A stretch of DNA of 64,000 bases from Syngnathus acus (Eukaryota > Chordata > Actinopteri > Syngnathiformes > Syngnathidae): contig NC_051088.1 in the NCBI RefSeq assembly GCF_901709675.1, positions 15,304,193 through 15,368,192 on the forward strand. Reading direction: 5' to 3'. Position numbers and translations under genes: made by a program. The stretch's first letter is position 1, and every line of letters begins with the position of its first letter. This document shows, piece by piece, positions 36,841-63,982 of this stretch. The notes beneath the pieces are model-generated. The model did no database searches and was not told the DNA's origin. It was given only the letters and a program-made list of their open reading frames with translations.

Positions 36841-37387
36841 TGTTGTCCAATGGGAGAGTGTTCAGGGAAAAGTCATCGGCACGTATCAAACTTTAAGGTG
36901 TAGCGATTCAAAAAGATTGCACCGATCGTATGACAAAGGCTTTGTGCTCCTGTCAGCTATTGCTCTGTTTTCTCTCTACCCAACTGTATGAGCTTGCTCT
37001 CCCACTCTCTCCATCACCAAGTCAATCCCACTGGAGGCCTTTTTCCTCCTCCTCCTCCTCCTTACCCACATATGAGAAAAATGTTCATGATGATGCTGTC
37101 CGTCCATCCATCCATCTTTCTAAACTAGCCATCTATCAATTCGTCCTTTCAGAGCTTTTTTTTGTGCTCTGAAACTAGTATGTCTTTGGGGGGGAACAAT
37201 AATTTAATTCAATCAAATAAGAGGCTCCATTTTCTGGGAAACACGTTTGAGCTCATAGATCTAACTTTACGGTAGGGAAGGTTTTGTCCTGCGCGTTACC
37301 GTAATTCTTATTCTCAGAGAAAAGTAGTCGATTCCAGATGAATACACGCCTCTTCTAGTCTTAGACAAAGCTTTAATATTGAGGAAA
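36841..37387. promoter_or_regulatory. Shared casq2/poglut1 divergent promoter region
   Basis: Only 547 bp separate the start codons of casq2 (minus) and poglut1 (plus), so both 5' UTRs and promoters must fit here unless casq2 has an upstream untranslated exon. It contains a CCATCC/CTCC-rich part (37030-37120) and no CpG-dense island by eye. A bidirectional promoter is inferred from the geometry. Confidence 0.55.
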
Positions 37388-40274
37388 ATGAAGCGGTGGT
37401 ATCTGTGGATTTTTGTGTTTGTGCTGCAAGTGTGCATTTTGTCCTTGCGCTGTGAAGCAGGTACTATGTTGTGACTTTGTTTTTGTGCGTTTAGTTAAAA
37501 CTATTTCGGACGGTCGTTTTCGCCACCTTGATACCTTTTGTCATTCATTAGCCCGCCAGCTAGCTAGCTAGCACCGAACTGACCCATCTAAAGTAGAACC
37601 ACTTGGTCACATTTACATGTTTTTCGTGTGTGTATTATTACACATCGAAGTCCACATGACCCATTTAATGTTCTACTTTCTATTTGTTTTGCTCATCGTG
37701 GCGACATTGTTTACACGTGAGTTCTGCCTCAGACGGTTATCCAGTTACAATGTAGTCATGGTTATAGAACTTTTAAAATAAAAGTAAATCTCAAAAACCC
37801 ACGTTATGGTCTGATGAAAACAAGTAAACACTAAAAGAACAAGGGTGTGTAGACTTTTTATAATCACCGTATAGCCATAAAACAATAAATCAAAGTACAA
37901 AATCAATCTCGTGAACATTTTCTCACATCATAGTAAATTTAAAGAAAAACTTATTTAAATGAATTTTAGTGAAATATGGTCCTGTTAAATTGAAAACAAA
38001 TATAATTTTCAAATATATTTTGTCCTATGAACGGCAGCTGGTGGATACACAGATTAATTGTACATGGTGCCATCTAGTACACAAGCATGTACCGTAAATA
38101 TTCTTCCTGTCATTTTGCTTGCACGAATAAATCAACAAAAATAGCTTATTTGTTGTAAATGAATTGTTACGGAAAACCTGTACGATTTCATGCGTTACTC
38201 TGCTATTTCTCTCTTGCTCCAGGCAAGCTGACAATAAGGGACATGATATCTAAGGCTCTTGGAGAATATACTCGGTGTAACTCTGCCAACTGTAGTTGCC
38301 ATCTACAGTGAGTGTGATAATCAGTCATCTAAACAATCATCTGCAAAGACTGATATGATTCTTATGACTTTTACTTGACATGTTTTTTCTACCTCAGGGT
38401 CTTGCAGCAAGACTTGGCTCCCTTTCGTGGAGGAATTTCGGAGAATGTCATGTCTTTGACAGTCCAAAGAGGGGTGGGCACCCACTACCAGATCATTGGG
38501 CATAAATTGTACAGGGAACATAACTGCATGTTTCCAGCCAGGTCAGTTCTGCCTAGTAACTGGCATCCAGTTGAAGCATACGGAGCCGCAATTGTGTAGT
38601 TTCTGTTTTTAAAGTGTAGTTTCTTTTTGTGTCTTCAGGTGCAGTGGGGTTGAGCATTTCATATTACAGGTGATTGACAAGCTACCCGATTTGGAGATGG
38701 TGGTAAATGTCAGGGATTATCCTCAAGTGCCCAACTGGGTGCAACCAACCTTGCCTATTTTCTCCTTTAGTAAGGTTAGCCTCGATTCCCATGGAAAGTT
38801 GTGAAAATTCCCAGAACCTTGCAACCATGTGTGTGTGTGCACGAGTAGACTTCAGACTACCAGGACATCATGTACCCAGCGTGGACGTTTTGGGAGGGCG
38901 GCCCTGCTGTGTGGCCCATATATCCCACTGGGCTTGGAAGATGGGATCTAATGAGGGATGATCTCAAAAAGTAAGACTTAAGATTTCCTTTCTGTAGCCT
39001 GCGTGCATTTGCTGAAGGCAGACATAATGATGTTTTAGGTCTGAAGCTCAGTGGCCCTGGCAGAAGAAAGAGTCCAAAGGTTTCTTCAGAGGATCTAGGT
39101 AAGTTTTCTTTTTGTTTGCATAGTCATGAACTGTTTTTTGTTTTTACCTTTATTACCCCCACCAAGTTATATATTTTTTAGGATGTCTTTAGTTGGTTGG
39201 AGTCAGACAACCAAAATATTATTTATTATTAGAGGAGGGACCAAAATATTATTTATTATTAGACCAGAATATTCTGTTGTATTGTGTGATGAACGCATCT
39301 TGCTCTTTTTTTTCCTCGCCTTGTAGAACAAGTCCAGAGCGTGACCCGCTGATCCTGCTTTCACGAGAGATGCCAGAATTAGTGGATGCAGAATACACAA
39401 AGAACCAGGCCTGGAAGTCTGACAAGGTCAGAGTCTCATCATTCTTCATTTTTTTTTCTACCTGTCACCTGTATTTAAAATGCTCTGCTTGTTTATGTCT
39501 CAAATGTTGACCCATTTATTTTAGGACACTCTCGGGAGACCACCAGCCAAAGAAATCCCACTGGTTGAACACTGCAAGTACAAGTAAGGCATATTTTCTA
39601 CCTGTTTAATCTCCATGCTTGCATGAGTTGACATAGTAGAAGGGTTTGTTTACGATCAGAATCTTTTTTTTTATTATTATTATTTTTTAAGAATAGCTTG
39701 CATTTTGTTTCTTCCCCCTTCAGGTATTTATTCAACTTTCGAGGAGTGGCCGCCAGCTTTCGTTTCAAGCATCTCTTTCTTTGCGGTTCGCTGGTGTTTC
39801 ACGTGGGGGACGAATGGCAAGAGTTTTTCTACCCGCAGCTCAAGCCCTGGGTGCACTACATCCCGGTGAAGCAGGATCTCTCTGATGTCAGGTACTGGCC
39901 AATGTCAATAACAAGTCAAGTATTGTCAAACATATATATGCGTGTACTTTAATCAATTTAACATGTTGAAAATCCCTTCTGTTCACAGAGAATTACTACA
40001 GTTTGTTAAAGACAATGATTCCGTCGCACAAGAAATTGCCATAAGGTAATTGTTGCTCACTGACGTTTGAGTCTCCAAACACATATTTTATTGTTATTTC
40101 TCATTTGCTCTTTGCAGAGGGATGGAGTTCATCTTGGAGCACCTGCAAATGCACGATGTTTCCTGCTACTGGGAGCGACTCCTCACAGAGTTCAGTCAGC
40201 TTCTTACCTATCGACCCAAAAGACGCAACAACTACAGTCAGATAATGCACAAGCCTGGCAAGACAGAGCTATGA
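37388..40274 (+). CDS. poglut1: Protein O-glucosyltransferase 1 (Rumi), 11 exons
   Basis: ER-luminal enzyme that adds O-glucose from UDP-glucose to serines in EGF repeats of Notch and other proteins. Exons: 37388-37460, 38223-38307, 38398-38541, 38639-38774, 38849-38970, 39039-39098, 39327-39426, 39525-39583, 39724-39891, 39989-40045, 40118-40274; joined in frame to 386 residues (human 392). A hydrophobic signal peptide (about 1-22) leads to a Cys-rich segment, then the CAP10/GT90 domain. Seen are PFRGGIS, GTHYQI, the VNVRDYPQV motif (Asp127, which corresponds to the catalytic Asp133 of human), [36 protein letters not shown] and [20 protein letters not shown]. The protein ends in KTEL, the family's KDEL-like ER-retention signal. 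Splice phases alternate in the same way as the conserved blocks, with no break in frame. Confidence 0.96.
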
Positions 40275-41752
40275 CGAAGACACCGGCTGTGTCCGAATGT
40301 GCACTATGTAATGCGCTGTTAAGGGATTGGGCCATTTTGTAGGGGTGTCCGAATGTCCAGGGAGCGTAGGGCACTCAAAGTGACCCCCAATGCATTTGGA
40401 AAAGTAGAGACAGTGCCATATATAGTGCCGGACTATCTCATGATTGAAGGGTTAGCGAACAAGGCCGGACATGCAGGACCTGTCAAGCTGTGATTGTAAA
40501 CGGTACAATTGTTCAAGCAAGTTTTAACAAATGCAATTTTTCTATTAGAGTCTCCACCAATGTTCTCATTTCTTGGGGGAGCTAAAGCCCGCATTAAAGG
40601 TGAAATAATAAGTTGAATATGTTGTAGTATTCACATTATAGTATTGTTTACTTGACCAAGCAGCTGTGGTGATGTATCTGGTCCAAGTATAGAACATTTC
40701 CTAGCTTTTTAAATAGTAGATAGGGTTTTTTTGTGGAGGACTTAATACATACTGGACCTGGCATCCTTTATTTTCTGTATGTTAGCATTTACTTGGTACA
40801 TATTTGAATTTGTTTGATACTGTTTTTACTGCATAAATACTCATGTTGTTTGCAGATTGTTTTTTGTTTTACTACTGATGGAAAGAAGAGAGGGTGGATG
40901 GAGTAACAACAATTTAGAGGAGCTTAACTGGATGTGATATAAGAAAAATAAAAAAAACAACTCTCTAAAATAAAAATAACTGTCCAAATGTAACTTTTTT
41001 TCATCAGTTAACAACTTAGGCAAAGTTATGGAAACATGATTTTGCTATGTTGTTTTTGGTCGGCATTGCAAATCAGAATATCTTCTTTATCTTACCTGGG
41101 TAAACAAAGGTTATATGTATAGGCCAGCTCTTAAACGGCATGCAAAATGTAACATGGTATTTTTATTTTAGTACAACCACAATGGAAGTTATGCAGAGAT
41201 GTTTTTAATTGAAATAGGTACATTTTAATCAATCAGTACATCTACTTTGTTTGAGGTTGTTTTTTTTTTTTTTTTTACACAAATATCTATTTGTACAGAG
41301 TGCTAGTGCTTTTGACACTTCTATGCATTCATTTCATTTTGAAAAACATTTGACTCATTAGCTCTATCCCACGTCCGTCCACTTGGCGGCAGTAATGCAA
41401 TACTAAGGTTTGTCAGCTGCCATTAAACAAACGAAGAACAAGCTCAAAGGTGAGAGGTCGTGAAGAAGCAAGGACGATGTCATGCGCAAATTCTTGAAGG
41501 GGAATAGCAACGCAAATTAATTAAATCACTCATTAAATTCCCCTCTCAGATCCCACATATCCACGGGACTGGAGTATTAACGTGTTTGAGGTAAGTTACG
41601 TTTTTGAAGCTAACCAAGACATTAGCTGCTTGTGCATTTATGACAACAAAGTCTGAAGGAAAATATTAAGATATATGGTAGGTAGGTGCACGCCCACAGT
41701 TGCTGCTGTTTCGATCTTATGACAAATAACAAACAAAAATCTGCGCTACATA
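40275..41752. other. poglut1 3' UTR and intergenic DNA up to the Tc1 element
   Basis: Non-coding. The first part (about 40284-40470) looks like an old interspersed repeat (ggctgtgtccgaatgtgc, then gtgtccgaatgtcc again at about 40347). AATAAA hexamers lie at 40947-40952 and a little further on, so the poglut1 mRNA may end near 40970. No further gene is seen. Confidence 0.5.
40947..40952 (+). promoter_or_regulatory. poglut1: Possible poglut1 poly(A) signal
   Basis: AATAAA in an A-rich stretch about 670 bp after the poglut1 stop, with a second similar hexamer about 20 bp later. Plausible 3' end, not proven. Confidence 0.35.
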
Positions 41753-43254
41753 CAGTGCCTTGCGAAAGTATTCGGCCCCCTTGAACCTTTCAACATTTCG
41801 CCACATTTCAGGCTTCAAACATAAAAATATAAAATTTTAATTTTTTGTCAAGAATCAACAACAAGTGGGACACAATCGTGAAGTGGAACGAAATTTATTG
41901 GATAATTTAAACTTTTTTAACAAATAAAAAACTGAAAAGTGGGGCGTGCAATATTATTCGGCCCCTTTCAGTGCAGCAAACTCACTCCAGAAGTTCAGTG
42001 AGGATCTTTGAATGATCCAATGTTGTCCTAAATGACTGTGATGATAAATAGAATGTACCTGTGTGTAATCAAGTCTCCGTATAAATGCTCTTTGATAGTC
42101 TCAGGGTTCTGTTTAAAGCGCAGAGAGAACCATGAAGACAAAGGAACACACCAGGCAGGTCCGAGATACTGTTGTGGAGAAGTTTAAAGCCGGATTTGGA
42201 TACAAAAATATTTCCCAAGCTTTAAACATCTCAAGGAGCACTGTGCAAGCAATTATATTGAAATGGAAGGAGTATCAGACCACTGCAAATCTACCAAAAC
42301 CCGGCCGTCCCTCCAAACTTTCATCTCAAACAAGGAGAAGACTGATCAGAGATGCAGCCAAGAGGCCCATGATCACTCTGGATGAACTGCAGATAACTAC
42401 AGCTGAGGTGGGAGAGTCTGTCCATAAGACAACAATCAGTCGTGCACTGCACAAATCTGGCCTTTATGGAAGAGTGGCAAGAAGAAAGCCATTTCTCAAA
42501 GATATCCATAAAGAGTCTCGTTTAAAGTTTGCCACAAGCCACCTGGGAGACACACCAAACATGTGGAAGAAGGTGCTCTGGTCAGATGAAACCAAAATCG
42601 AACTTTTTGGCCACAATGCAAAACGATATGTTTGGCGTAAAAGCAACACAGCTCATCACCCTGAACACACCATCCCCACTGTCAAACATGATGGTGGCAG
42701 CATCATGGTTTGGGCCTGCTTTTCTTCAGCAGGGACAGGGAAGATGGCTAAAATTGATGGGAAGATGGATGGAGCCAAATACAGGACCATTCTGGAAGAA
42801 AACCTGTTGGAGTCTGCAAAAGACCTGAGACTGGGACAGAGATTTATCTTCCAACAGGACAATGAACGAAAACATAAAGCCAAATCTACAATGGAATGGT
42901 TCACAAATAGACGTATCCAGGTGTTAGAATGGCCAAGTCAAAGTCCAGACCTGAATCCAATCGAGAATCTGTGGAAAGAGCTGAAGACTGCTGTTCACAA
43001 ACGCTCTCCATCCAACCTCACTGAGCTCGAGCTGTTTTGCAAGGAAGAATGGGCAAGAATTCCAGTCTCTCGATGTGCAAAACTGATAGAGACATACCCC
43101 AAGCGACTTGCAGCTGTAATTGCAGCAAAAGGTGGCGCTACAAAGTATTAGCGCAAGGGGGCCGAATAATATTGCACGCCCCACTTTTCAGTTTTTTATT
43201 TGTTAAAAAAGTTTAAATTATCCAATAAATGTTGTTCCACTTCACGATTGTGTC
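41753..43254 (+). mobile_element. Tc1-like transposon with truncated right end
   Basis: The left end starts cagtgccttgcgaaagtatt directly after a TA dinucleotide, the Tc1/mariner target. The left arm (about 41753-41970) has an outer and an inner copy of a '(a)tattcggcccc' motif, the IR/DR arrangement. The right arm (43152-43254) is the reverse complement of the left from about 41963 back to about 41869, then the match stops at 43254. About 116 bp, including the outer repeat and the terminal cagtgcc, are missing on the right. The element sits between poglut1 and timmdc1. Confidence 0.92.
42132..43151 (+). CDS. Tc1-like transposase, DD34E, uninterrupted
   Basis: A full-length 339-residue Tc1/mariner transposase that would cut and paste the element at TA sites. 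The N-terminal paired-like DNA-binding region has a first HTH (about 10-45), a GRPSKL motif at 58-63 and a second HTH (about 65-115). The DDE domain has Asp152 (LWSDETK), Asp243 (FQQDNERKH) and Glu278 (LNPIENLW), with 34 residues between the last two, that is DD34E. No stop or frameshift is seen, so the protein could be made, but its own element has lost the right terminus. It has no link to the neighbouring host genes. Confidence 0.95.
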   Translation: MKTKEHTRQVRDTVVEKFKAGFGYKNISQALNISRSTVQAIILKWKEYQTTANLPKPGRPSKLSSQTRRRLIRDAAKRPMITLDELQITTAEVGESVHKTTISRALHKSGLYGRVARRKPFLKDIHKESRLKFATSHLGDTPNMWKKVLWSDETKIELFGHNAKRYVWRKSNTAHHPEHTIPTVKHDGGSIMVWACFSSAGTGKMAKIDGKMDGAKYRTILEENLLESAKDLRLGQRFIFQQDNERKHKAKSTMEWFTNRRIQVLEWPSQSPDLNPIENLWKELKTAVHKRSPSNLTELELFCKEEWARIPVSRCAKLIETYPKRLAAVIAAKGGATKY

Positions 43255-43648
43255 ACAATTGTGCTCACGGACTTTTTTTCTATCAGCGGCAGCGCTCCGT
43301 CATTATTCCCAGCGAATACTGGTAAAATTATTTTCACCTATTGCACCGCTATTACGTTCTCTGCTAATTGAGCAGTATAGAAAAAGGATGGATGCACCAT
43401 GTTCCATACAAACACATACTGTATTATTACCATGTAAACTGAAAGGCCATATAGAGAGTAAAAAGTGTAAGTATAGCTCCGAGCCTACATGTTTTTAAAG
43501 ACTTTGCACCACTTGACATCTGCTTATTTGGACAGCCTCTCTAGTATGGGGCGGTTTGTTTTGAAATGGAGGGGAGTGGGGGCTTGAAGCTGCAGCGGCA
43601 ACTGTGTTTGTGCCTATGCGCCACAGCATGAACGCTAGCTGAAGCGTG

Positions 43649-46600
43649 ATGCATCCAGAGCAGCCCACAACAGGCTTCACCCTTCGGAGGCGACTGGCAG
43701 ATTCGGCCCCTCGGGGCACGTTGAGCACCGGGCCAGTGCGGGGCCTGAGCCAGAGCGCCAAAGCTCCTCGCTTCTGCCCCCTGTTCCCCAGGGTCCATGC
43801 AGCTGACATGGCTTCTGCCCAGCCCGCGCAGATGCCCTCGTCTCCCTCCTCCACCTGCGCGGCTCCTCCGCAGCCCATCCCTGCCCCCGCCTTGCCAAGC
43901 AACATAGGCAAGCCAGACTTCCCAGACACGGGCTGGGACCGCATTAAGGATCTCTTTCAAAAAGAGTTAGTGCTTTTATATTTGTCTTTTCACCTTACAG
44001 TTTCCCTCTGTCGAGAAAAAATATAGCGACCAACCGTTTATGGCAGGGGATACATTCCACACCTGCCCTAGTTGAAAAACATTTTTGCTTGTGAGGTTAA
44101 GCAGCACAGAGAATGAATGAACGTAACTGTGCCCTTCTTGCATGCTGCGAAAACATTCAAACATCAAAACGCACAAATTGTTCCAACAAAGAAAAAAAGG
44201 AAGACTCGCACACGCAATTCTCCAAGTAAATGAAGCAAAGTGTGCTTGCTGTTTATTCATCCTCAGCTGACATTTACAAATAAGCAATGTATACAAATGC
44301 CAGAATGTTCTACCAAACCACTATTTTAATGCTGACGCATGTGAAATGTCATCAATTGGCTCATAGAAATAGCATGGATGTTACGATGGTTTTAAATATT
44401 CAAACAACCGCTGCGGCATCACCGAGGAGAACAATGTTGCCAAAAGTGTTCATTTTACAATTACCTAACTTTTTTCTTGAATGCCGTGTTGACCTCCACT
44501 GTATGCCGTCCTCCTCAGTGCGACTCAGGGTTATCCAGAGGAGGTGACCAACGTGGTAAAAAGTGGCCTTGTGGCCTCTATAGCGGGCTTGATCTACGGA
44601 GGCCTGCCGGCAGCTCGCCACGCTAAGCAGCGCTACATCCAGCTGAGCCAGGCAGAACTCTACACCAGTCGTGTGGAAGCAGTGGTAAGGGAGCGTAGCG
44701 CTGGTGGGGCGCTGTAGACCAAGGACGGAAAATGGACAGAAGTGACTGAAAATGTTTTTGAAAAATATTGATTTCTGCGCACAATTGATGCCACTCTTAA
44801 AAGGTCTTTTTGGGGGGGCTATACTATACCTGCCCACACATGGTTTAAACAAACACAAAGAGTAGATTTGTTTTTCAGGAATACTGTATTTTAGGGACTC
44901 TTAAGTCCTTTAGATGTTTAGGTTACGTTAGTCAAAAAAAAAGGAGAAAAAAACACAAGTCGCCTTGGACTTAAAAGACCCCAAATTCCCGCTCCCTGTT
45001 TGTGTTGACAGCAGCAATGAGTTCAGATAGGATTCAAAATTGACAATTTTTTATTTATTCATTTGTTTTTGGCTCTCTTATTTATTTATTTTCTTCTCCC
45101 TTTTCTGTGTGTTCTGTCAAATCAGCGTTTGGCCCACAACGCAGCTATCCGAGGTTTTGTGAGATATGGACTCCGATGGAGCTGGAGAGTTGCTGCTTTT
45201 GTTACCTTGTTCAAGTAAGATAAAAAAATCCGATCAGGTCTGCGTGTTGATCACAAACTCTTTAGAGCAGCAAGGTTGGATCGATTGCTCAGCCGTAGTT
45301 GAATTTTGATGAGACCAAATGATGTGACTCAAAACACATTGTCGTCAATTCTGAATTGTTACACTCAATCTGTGACACCGGCATTCATCACCACATTGTT
45401 TCGTAAATCCAGTTTGGCAACATCATCACGGGAACTTCTCAGAAGATAAAAAATAGATCATTGATTGTAATGTTGTGTTTCCATGTTTCTCTGTCCTGCC
45501 TCCAGTTCTGTAAGCACAGGACTGTCAGTTTACCGTGACAAGTACACCGTTGGCAATTTTGTTGCAGCTGGAGGTGAGTTGATGGATTCTTATGCTCCCC
45601 AAATGGTGGTTCATATTGTTAGAGAAGCTAAATGCTCTCGGTTAAACAATTGAATTGTGCCCATCCTAAGTACTCAAGTTGGTTGATGACGTGGAACCAC
45701 TATTGTTAAATGCTTCAAATCCTCGTTAAGATGCTCGTTAACTTCCAAATTGTGCATTTTTATGTTGTTTACACAATGGAATAGAAAATATAAATCATTA
45801 TGATTTGGAAAATCTTTGTGTGTCTGTGTGGCCATGCGTGGCGAGTGTAGCTGTGACCGGAGGGGTTTTCCGACTAAACTTGGGCCTGCGAGGCCTAGTA
45901 GCAGGCACCATCATCGGAGCAGCACTCGGGTAAGCAGCCCGTCGTTCTTTTTGCATTCATCCGCAGCTCACACCGATAACGCCATGGTCTTCACGTTTGT
46001 TGTACATGTTGACAGAGGTTGGGAGCAATGAGCACTCTGGCAGCCAGCTGCGGCCCTTCCAGCAACCCTCTGTGCCCCAGCTGAGGCTCCCCCTCCCTTC
46101 CCATGTCCTCAACCCTGCGCTGGCTGCCAGAGGCGCTCATGTCCTTGGAGTAGTGCTGCGGCTTGGCTAATAGAGCGGAGCGGCCGGCCAAGGCGGCAGC
46201 TGCCCCTCTTCTCTCTATCATCTCTGTTATTCCAGCCTCTCTTCTCCTGAACTAATGCTTCACTTGCGCTCATTTGCTGCATCTTTCCCCGTAGCTTTGC
46301 ACGCACAAGTAGGATTGTCAATGTTTGGTCAACTTTGATGTCTATACGTGTGTGATCCCCCCCCCTTCAGTGCCATTCAAGGGGAGAAGTGGGTTGGCGT
46401 TGGGCGGAATGTTTGGACCTCCAGAACAATTTTTTGGGATTCCTGCCCAAAAGCCATATTTGTTCAACTATTAACATGACATCTTCAATGTGCAAGCTAC
46501 TTTCAACACTAAAGTTAAAAAAAAAACACACGTGTGGTCTGACCAATGATCAATAGATTTATGAAAACATTTATCAAATTGTTTCAGCCCGACACCAGCG

Positions 46601-46809
46601 ATGTATATACATACAAATGTATGCCAATAAATAAATATTAATATAAATAATATAATTAAAATAAATATTACTCTATTTCAGTCCCCTAAAAACTTCACTT
46701 TCACTAAATCTAATCATGAGTTTCTTGCATTCTCTGCTACGCTTCTACTTCCTTTTGTGGGCAGACGTCCACACATTAAAATTTCCAACCATTGTTTTGG
46801 AAACCCCTC

Positions 46810-46886
<77 letters not shown>

Positions 46887-47916
46887 TATAGACTTTTTTT
46901 TTTTTTACTATCCGTAAATAGCATGGGTCCACTCGACTTACATTGTAAAATGATGCCTGCCGAACGCTGTGAAGTCCCCTGCTGCCATCACGTGGCGGAC
47001 TGTCTGGACCTCACTTTTACACCAAGTCCCAGTTTTGCGAAAATGCCAAAAACCTGACAACTAAACCTGATTGATAATATTGAAGAACAGAAGTGTGGGT
47101 CAGATCACACACACATACGCACAGACGCACACACGCGTCGCCGCCACCCCCTCCCACATTAACGTGTGCCCGAGTGACCACAGCCACCTGGAGAGTTTGA
47201 CGTGCAAATCGGCTCGGTCTTGTGGCAGGTGCAGGCAGAGCAGACGTGAAAGGAGGTTAAGCTATATATCACGCTCCAGATATCGCATCAGATTGGTCCA
47301 AACGTGCTGTAATTGAGATTGAATGGACAGCCAGCTTGCATCCAGTCCAGTTGATCAACAGTGTGCATACTTGTTAAGATGACTTGATTACAGTTTTTGT
47401 CCCCCATCATCATGGCCATTTAAAACTATCATTCTGCTATTGCGATTTGAATTTAATTCCTTGTTCAGCCCTAATAGTTTGTGTATGTAAACAGGATGTC
47501 AAACTTTCAAGATAGAAAACTTCAGGCATGCAGCAGGAACACGTCATCCAAGTATCAATGAATTCTATTTGTAGGATTCCTACGGGCGCTGTGATCATTA
47601 GCATGCTGTCAGTGACGGGAGAAAGTATGCGAGAAAGGAGGCGGCGAGAGCGCAGGGAGACTTACGAGATGAAACTTGCAGAGTGGTGAGTTGAACTCTG
47701 TGACTGTCAGAAAGACAGACAAGGCGCTACAGTGCCTTGATTTTTGACTTGTGGTTGGTGATCATCAGGTCGGCACGACTTGAGCTGACGGATGAGTTGA
47801 TAGGTGACCTGACCGTGACTTCAAAGGCGGAGGAGGTCGAACGGGACTTGAAGAGGATCCAGGACCTCCTCAATTTACCGCAGAATGATGCGGCGCAGGA
47901 CTCGAGCAGCCAATGA
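43649..47916 (+). CDS. timmdc1: TIMMDC1 complex I assembly factor, 7 exons
   Basis: Mitochondrial inner-membrane protein of the Tim17/Tim22/Tim23 family, part of the assembly machinery for the membrane arm of respiratory complex I. Exons: 43649-43965, 44519-44684, 45126-45214, 45506-45573, 45851-45929, 47575-47685, 47769-47916; joined in frame to 325 residues (human 285). Recognisable blocks are [84 protein letters not shown] and a basic [19 protein letters not shown] segment. Four Gly-rich membrane segments span about 117-260. The N-terminus is about 40 residues longer than in human and is Arg/Pro/Ser/Ala-rich (about 60-95 is mostly Pro, Ala and Ser). ATG 43649 is taken because the FPRV motif lies upstream of the next in-frame Met. 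The first donor is gttagt. Confidence 0.93.
45930..47574. other. timmdc1 intron 5
   Basis: The largest timmdc1 intron (1.6 kb). It contains a GC-rich stretch (about 46015-46260) unlike its flanks, an AT dinucleotide tract, and a short AC-rich stretch near 47108-47138. No exon is recognised. Confidence 0.6.
46813..46880. repeat. (TA)n microsatellite
   Basis: About 68 bp of alternating T and A, self-complementary and able to extrude a cruciform. It lies in timmdc1 intron 5. Confidence 0.95.
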
Positions 47917-48038
47917 CGGTGCTACCGGTTAAATGACGAACACAAAAAATGTGACTTCACATAACGCTGAGGAGAAATAAGGGCTTCACTTAGAGTTGAC
48001 CCGTCGTGCAGCACTCGTGCAGCAAGTCAAAGGAAAAA

Positions 48039-48044
48039 AATAAA
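48039..48044 (+). promoter_or_regulatory. timmdc1: timmdc1 poly(A) signal (AATAAA)
   Basis: AATAAA 123 bp after the timmdc1 stop. It is the first canonical hexamer downstream, and leaves about 680 bp for an abcc4-like promoter. Confidence 0.5.
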
Positions 48045-48726
48045 CAAAAAGATCAAATGATGATCACATCTTGCAGGCCCAACAAAATGAATGATCTAAC
48101 GATCTAATGATAATATTAATAACGATGATGTCGTTATCTCCATCCATGTAGTGTGTACAAGTGTACGGTTTGTGACATGGTCACGTGACACGTCATGTGG
48201 ACCTCACGGAGGAAACCTGAACGTCTGGCTTTAACCTTTTAGCAACTTGCATCCACATTGTCATTCACTGTTTCACGCTTCAGTGTGTACTGTCTTTGCT
48301 AATATCGTAGAGTTGAAATTCAGTGGTAAACTCCGCCAAATAAATTCAAATACTGGGGTTACTAACGTGCTTACTTACAGAAGTTGCAGGCAGGAGGTGT
48401 TGCCTTCAGGTGTTCCTTCTTATGACTCGTTAAGATGAAAAACACGACTAGCTCTGATCTATAGCTTTTGATTACAATTTGGAAAGGAATATCAAACAAC
48501 TAACCCAAATTAAGGTAACTGAAATCCCAATTTGTGGTGTTTCTCCCTTTTAACTGCCCTCGAATGTGTTCGGCTAAAGGAAACGACTCAAGATGCGAAG
48601 AGACCCAGCGAACAGCTGCCGAGAATTTCATTTTACATGATGTCCTCAAACTACACATGCCTGCGGCATGCCTGGTGTTGCAGCACGCTGCGGCGAGGTC
48701 ACTTGCGAGTTTTGCTTCATTAGAAA

Positions 48727-63960
<15,234 letters not shown>

Positions 63961-63982
63961 GTGAGGAGTTATCTGGTTAGAC

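Noticed and set aside
43495-43960. Two overlapping minus-strand frames of 149 and 139 codons
   Set aside because: They are antisense to timmdc1 exon 1, whose plus-strand product is recognisable; high GC there removes stops on both strands.
46813-46880. TA tract considered as a replication or recombination origin
   Set aside because: A plain dinucleotide repeat in an intron; no other origin-like feature nearby.
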